This document shows, in pieces, positions 29,044 to 30,887 of a stretch of 30,887 nucleotides of DNA (the stretch's first letter is position 1; each line of letters opens with the position of its first letter). The translations under genes and the position numbers were made by a program. The notes under the pieces were generated by a model. The model did no database searches, was not told where the DNA came from, and saw nothing but the letters and a program-made list of their open reading frames with translations. This stretch comes from a virus: positions 1 to 30,887 of IMG/VR virus record IMGVR_UViG_3300022841_000005; one strand, written 5' to 3'.

Positions 29044-30207
29044 ATGTTCCAAAGCACAACAGCTATTAAGAAGTTACACGCACTTACAAAGCGTAAGAAA
29101 GTAATACAAGGGGGTACATCGGCTGGTAAAACATTCGGGATACTCCCTATTCTTATTGATAGAGCTATTAGAACACCTCAATTAGAAACGAGTGTTGTAT
29201 CTGAATCTATCCCGCATTTACGTAGGGGTGCAATGAAAGACTTTCTTAAAATAATGATATCAACGGGTCGGTATCGAGATGGTCAATGGAATAGGTCAGC
29301 ACTTAAATACACTTTTACGAATGGTTCGTACATTGAGTTCTTTAGCGTAGAGCAACCCGACAAACTAAGAGGTGCAAGACGTAACGTGCTCTATGTTAAT
29401 GAAGCAAACAACATACCATTTGAAGCTTACAATCAATTAGCTATTAGAACATCTGGAGATATTTGGATTGACTTCAACCCAACAGCAAACTTCTGGGCAC
29501 ACAAAGAAGTCGCAACTCAAGATGATGCAGAGTTCATCACACTAACTTATTTAGACAACGAAGCACTACCTGATACGATTGTAAAAGATATTGAATCAGC
29601 AAGGGACAAAGCTAAGGATTCATCTTATTGGCACAATTGGTGGCAAGTGTACGGTCTTGGTAAGGTGGGTTCTTTAGATGGTGTGTGTCTTACCGATTGG
29701 CAAGAAATAAAGCTACCTGATGAAGCACGTTTGTTATGTTATGGTATGGATTTTGGATATTCAAATGACCCTACAACTTTGATAGGATTGTATAAGTATA
29801 ACAATGCTTATATTTTTGATGAGATAATACACCAAAAGAAACTATTAAATTCAGATATATCCGACTTATTAAAAGCAAACGATATAAACGAGGTGGTGTA
29901 TGCGGATAGTGCTGAGCCGAAATCAATAGCTGAACTAAGAACACACGGACATAATATATTACCGTGTACTAAAGGCAAGGACTCTATCGTCTATGGTATT
30001 AATTTAATCAACCAAAATAAGATATACATAACTTCAAGAAGTACGAATCTAATCAAAGAATTACAATCATACACTTGGTTAAAAGATAGAGAAGGCAACA
30101 CAATAAATAAGCCTATTGATGCTTTTAATCATTGTATAGACGCTTGCAGATATGCTATCACTTCACAATTGAAGACACCTAACAAGGGTAAATACTTTAT
30201 TAGATAA
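29044..30207 (+). CDS. Terminase large subunit (387 aa)
   Basis: The DNA-packaging motor. ATPase part: Walker A GGTSAGKT (23-30) and Walker B-like VLYVNEAN (115-122), in which Asn replaces the usual first Asp, as in related phages. Nuclease part: YGMDFGYSNDPT, then VVYADSAEP and DAFNHCIDACRYA, giving the three acidic positions of the RNase H-like centre. 387 residues is slightly short but complete, and all motifs are present. It cuts concatemers and translocates DNA into the head through the portal. It overlaps the next small gene by 1 nt (TAATG). Confidence 0.9.
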   Translation: MFQSTTAIKKLHALTKRKKVIQGGTSAGKTFGILPILIDRAIRTPQLETSVVSESIPHLRRGAMKDFLKIMISTGRYRDGQWNRSALKYTFTNGSYIEFFSVEQPDKLRGARRNVLYVNEANNIPFEAYNQLAIRTSGDIWIDFNPTANFWAHKEVATQDDAEFITLTYLDNEALPDTIVKDIESARDKAKDSSYWHNWWQVYGLGKVGSLDGVCLTDWQEIKLPDEARLLCYGMDFGYSNDPTTLIGLYKYNNAYIFDEIIHQKKLLNSDISDLLKANDINEVVYADSAEPKSIAELRTHGHNILPCTKGKDSIVYGINLINQNKIYITSRSTNLIKELQSYTWLKDREGNTINKPIDAFNHCIDACRYAITSQLKTPNKGKYFIR

Positions 30208-30359
30208 TGGACACACTTACAATGATTGCGACAATACAATGCTTTATCCACCACAAAGCGGGTAAAGAAATTAAGGTCGCAATGCCTAGAACACCATCAC
30301 AATTTTTTCTTGTTACTAAAGCATACGAAAATTGTAAGGGTTTTTTTATAAAACATTAA
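30207..30359 (+). CDS. Small hypothetical protein after terminase (50 aa)
   Basis: ATG 30207 overlaps the terminase stop; the frame ends at TAA 30357-30359. The 50-residue product (MDTLTMIATIQCFIHHKAGK at its start) has basic patches and ends GFFIKH. Its 3' end contains the first box of late element copy 5. No family is recognised. Confidence 0.45.
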   Translation: MDTLTMIATIQCFIHHKAGKEIKVAMPRTPSQFFLVTKAYENCKGFFIKH

Positions 30360-30382
30360 CAAAATACTATTATATAAATATG
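30348..30382 (+). promoter_or_regulatory. Bipartite late element, copy 5 (ATAAAA-N14-TATTATATAA, then ATATG)
   Basis: ATAAAA at 30348-30353 and TATTATATAA at 30368-30377, spacing 14, ATG at 30380. It overlaps the end of the small gene upstream and precedes the tail operon. Confidence 0.5.
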
Positions 30383-30887
30383 AAGATTGAAATAAAAGTA
30401 CCTACAACACTTGACGAAATTACATTAGGACAGTATCAAAAGTTTCTAACCATTCAGGAAAACAACCCAGACGGTAACTTCTTGGATGCTAAGATGATTG
30501 AAATATTTTGCGGGATCCCTTTAAGTGAATCTTACAAACTTAGAATGTCGAGCGTAACAGCTATTATTGAAATATTAAATGAGTTGTTAAACACAACACC
30601 CGAACACGTAGAAAGGTTTACATTGGATGATGTAGATTACGGTTTCGTACCTGACTTAAACGAGATGTCTTTAGGCGAATATATCGACTTAGACAACAAC
30701 GCAAGTAAGTGGGAAGAGATGCACGTTGCTATGAATGTATTATACAGACCGATAAAAAGCAGTGGTTCGGGTAAATACAATATTAAAGAATACGATACAG
30801 CAAACCCTGAGGTGTTAAAAGATATGCCGATGAGTGCAGCTTTAGGTAGCCTTTTTTTTTTGTATCATTTAGGGATGGAGTTATCGA
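30380..30887 (+). CDS. Tail assembly chaperone, N-terminal part (continues at position 122)
   Basis: It starts MKIEIKVPTTLDEITLGQYQ and continues with an FCGIPLSES segment, a helix (AIIEILNELLNTTPEHVERF), FVPDLNEMSLGEYIDLDN and MHVAMNVLYRPI. This order (LGQYQKF, then GEYIDL, then VLYRPI) is familiar from a tail-region protein of Bacteroidetes phages. The frame runs through the contig end and carries on at the start of the window. It yields either a 217-aa product (end at 267) or, after -1 slippage on the T10 run (30852-30861, the same as 86-95), about 245 aa (end at 350). No internal break occurs. Confidence 0.65.
   Translation, partial: MKIEIKVPTTLDEITLGQYQKFLTIQENNPDGNFLDAKMIEIFCGIPLSESYKLRMSSVTAIIEILNELLNTTPEHVERFTLDDVDYGFVPDLNEMSLGEYIDLDNNASKWEEMHVAMNVLYRPIKSSGSGKYNIKEYDTANPEVLKDMPMSAALGSLFFLYHLGMELS
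30767..30887. repeat. Right copy of 121-bp terminal direct repeat
   Basis: Identical to 1-121. Removing one copy closes the genome at 30,766 bp and restores the chaperone gene. Confidence 0.95.

Overview
The window is one complete genome of a tailed (siphovirus-like) bacteriophage of a Bacteroidetes host, probably Flavobacteriia. Reasons: it is AT-rich; almost every start has an A/T-rich leader and no Shine-Dalgarno; perfect TAnnTTTG boxes (the Bacteroidetes -7 element) precede minus-strand genes; and the terminase, portal, tail and M15 lysin proteins look like those of Bacteroidetes phages. The first and last 121 bases are identical and one gene runs through the join. The sequence is therefore a circular or circularly permuted unit of about 30,766 bp cut at an arbitrary point. 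I see no integrase, CI-like repressor, tRNA, rRNA, CRISPR array or insertion sequence.

Plus strand, late region (28.7 kb to the end, then through the join to 16.5 kb): small and large terminase; a tail-assembly-chaperone gene with a -1 frameshift site on a T10 run; tail completion and tail proteins; tape measure; XkdF-like head protease; coiled-coil and acidic head proteins; major capsid; tail tube; portal with an extra C-terminal domain; connector; a long repeat-containing fibre; then a lysis cassette (two small membrane proteins, an M15 peptidase endolysin and a one-protein spanin). The head genes lie downstream of the tail genes, which is not the usual order.

Minus strand (26.8 to 16.5 kb): an early/replication operon with very tight gene overlaps. 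From its promoter it holds a string of tiny genes, a conserved unknown, a YqaJ-type exonuclease, a DUF5664 protein, a DUF3127 (OB-fold-like) protein, a DnaA-C-like protein, an orphan DNA methyltransferase, a prim-pol/DUF3987 primase-helicase, an SF2 helicase, a VRR-NUC nuclease and a DnaQ-like exonuclease.

The 440-bp divergent intergenic region (26.84-27.28 kb) carries about sixteen copies of an octamer, GTGTAAAG or its complement. It is the best candidate for the replication origin or main operator. On its plus side a sigma-factor-like protein is encoded. Five copies of a fixed-spacing element, AYAAAA-N14-TATTATATAA, lie immediately before late genes. I infer that these are phage late promoters and that the sigma-like protein may read them; this is the most system-like feature here. 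Four of the five place an AUG exactly 2 nt after the element, which would suit leaderless or nearly leaderless late mRNAs.
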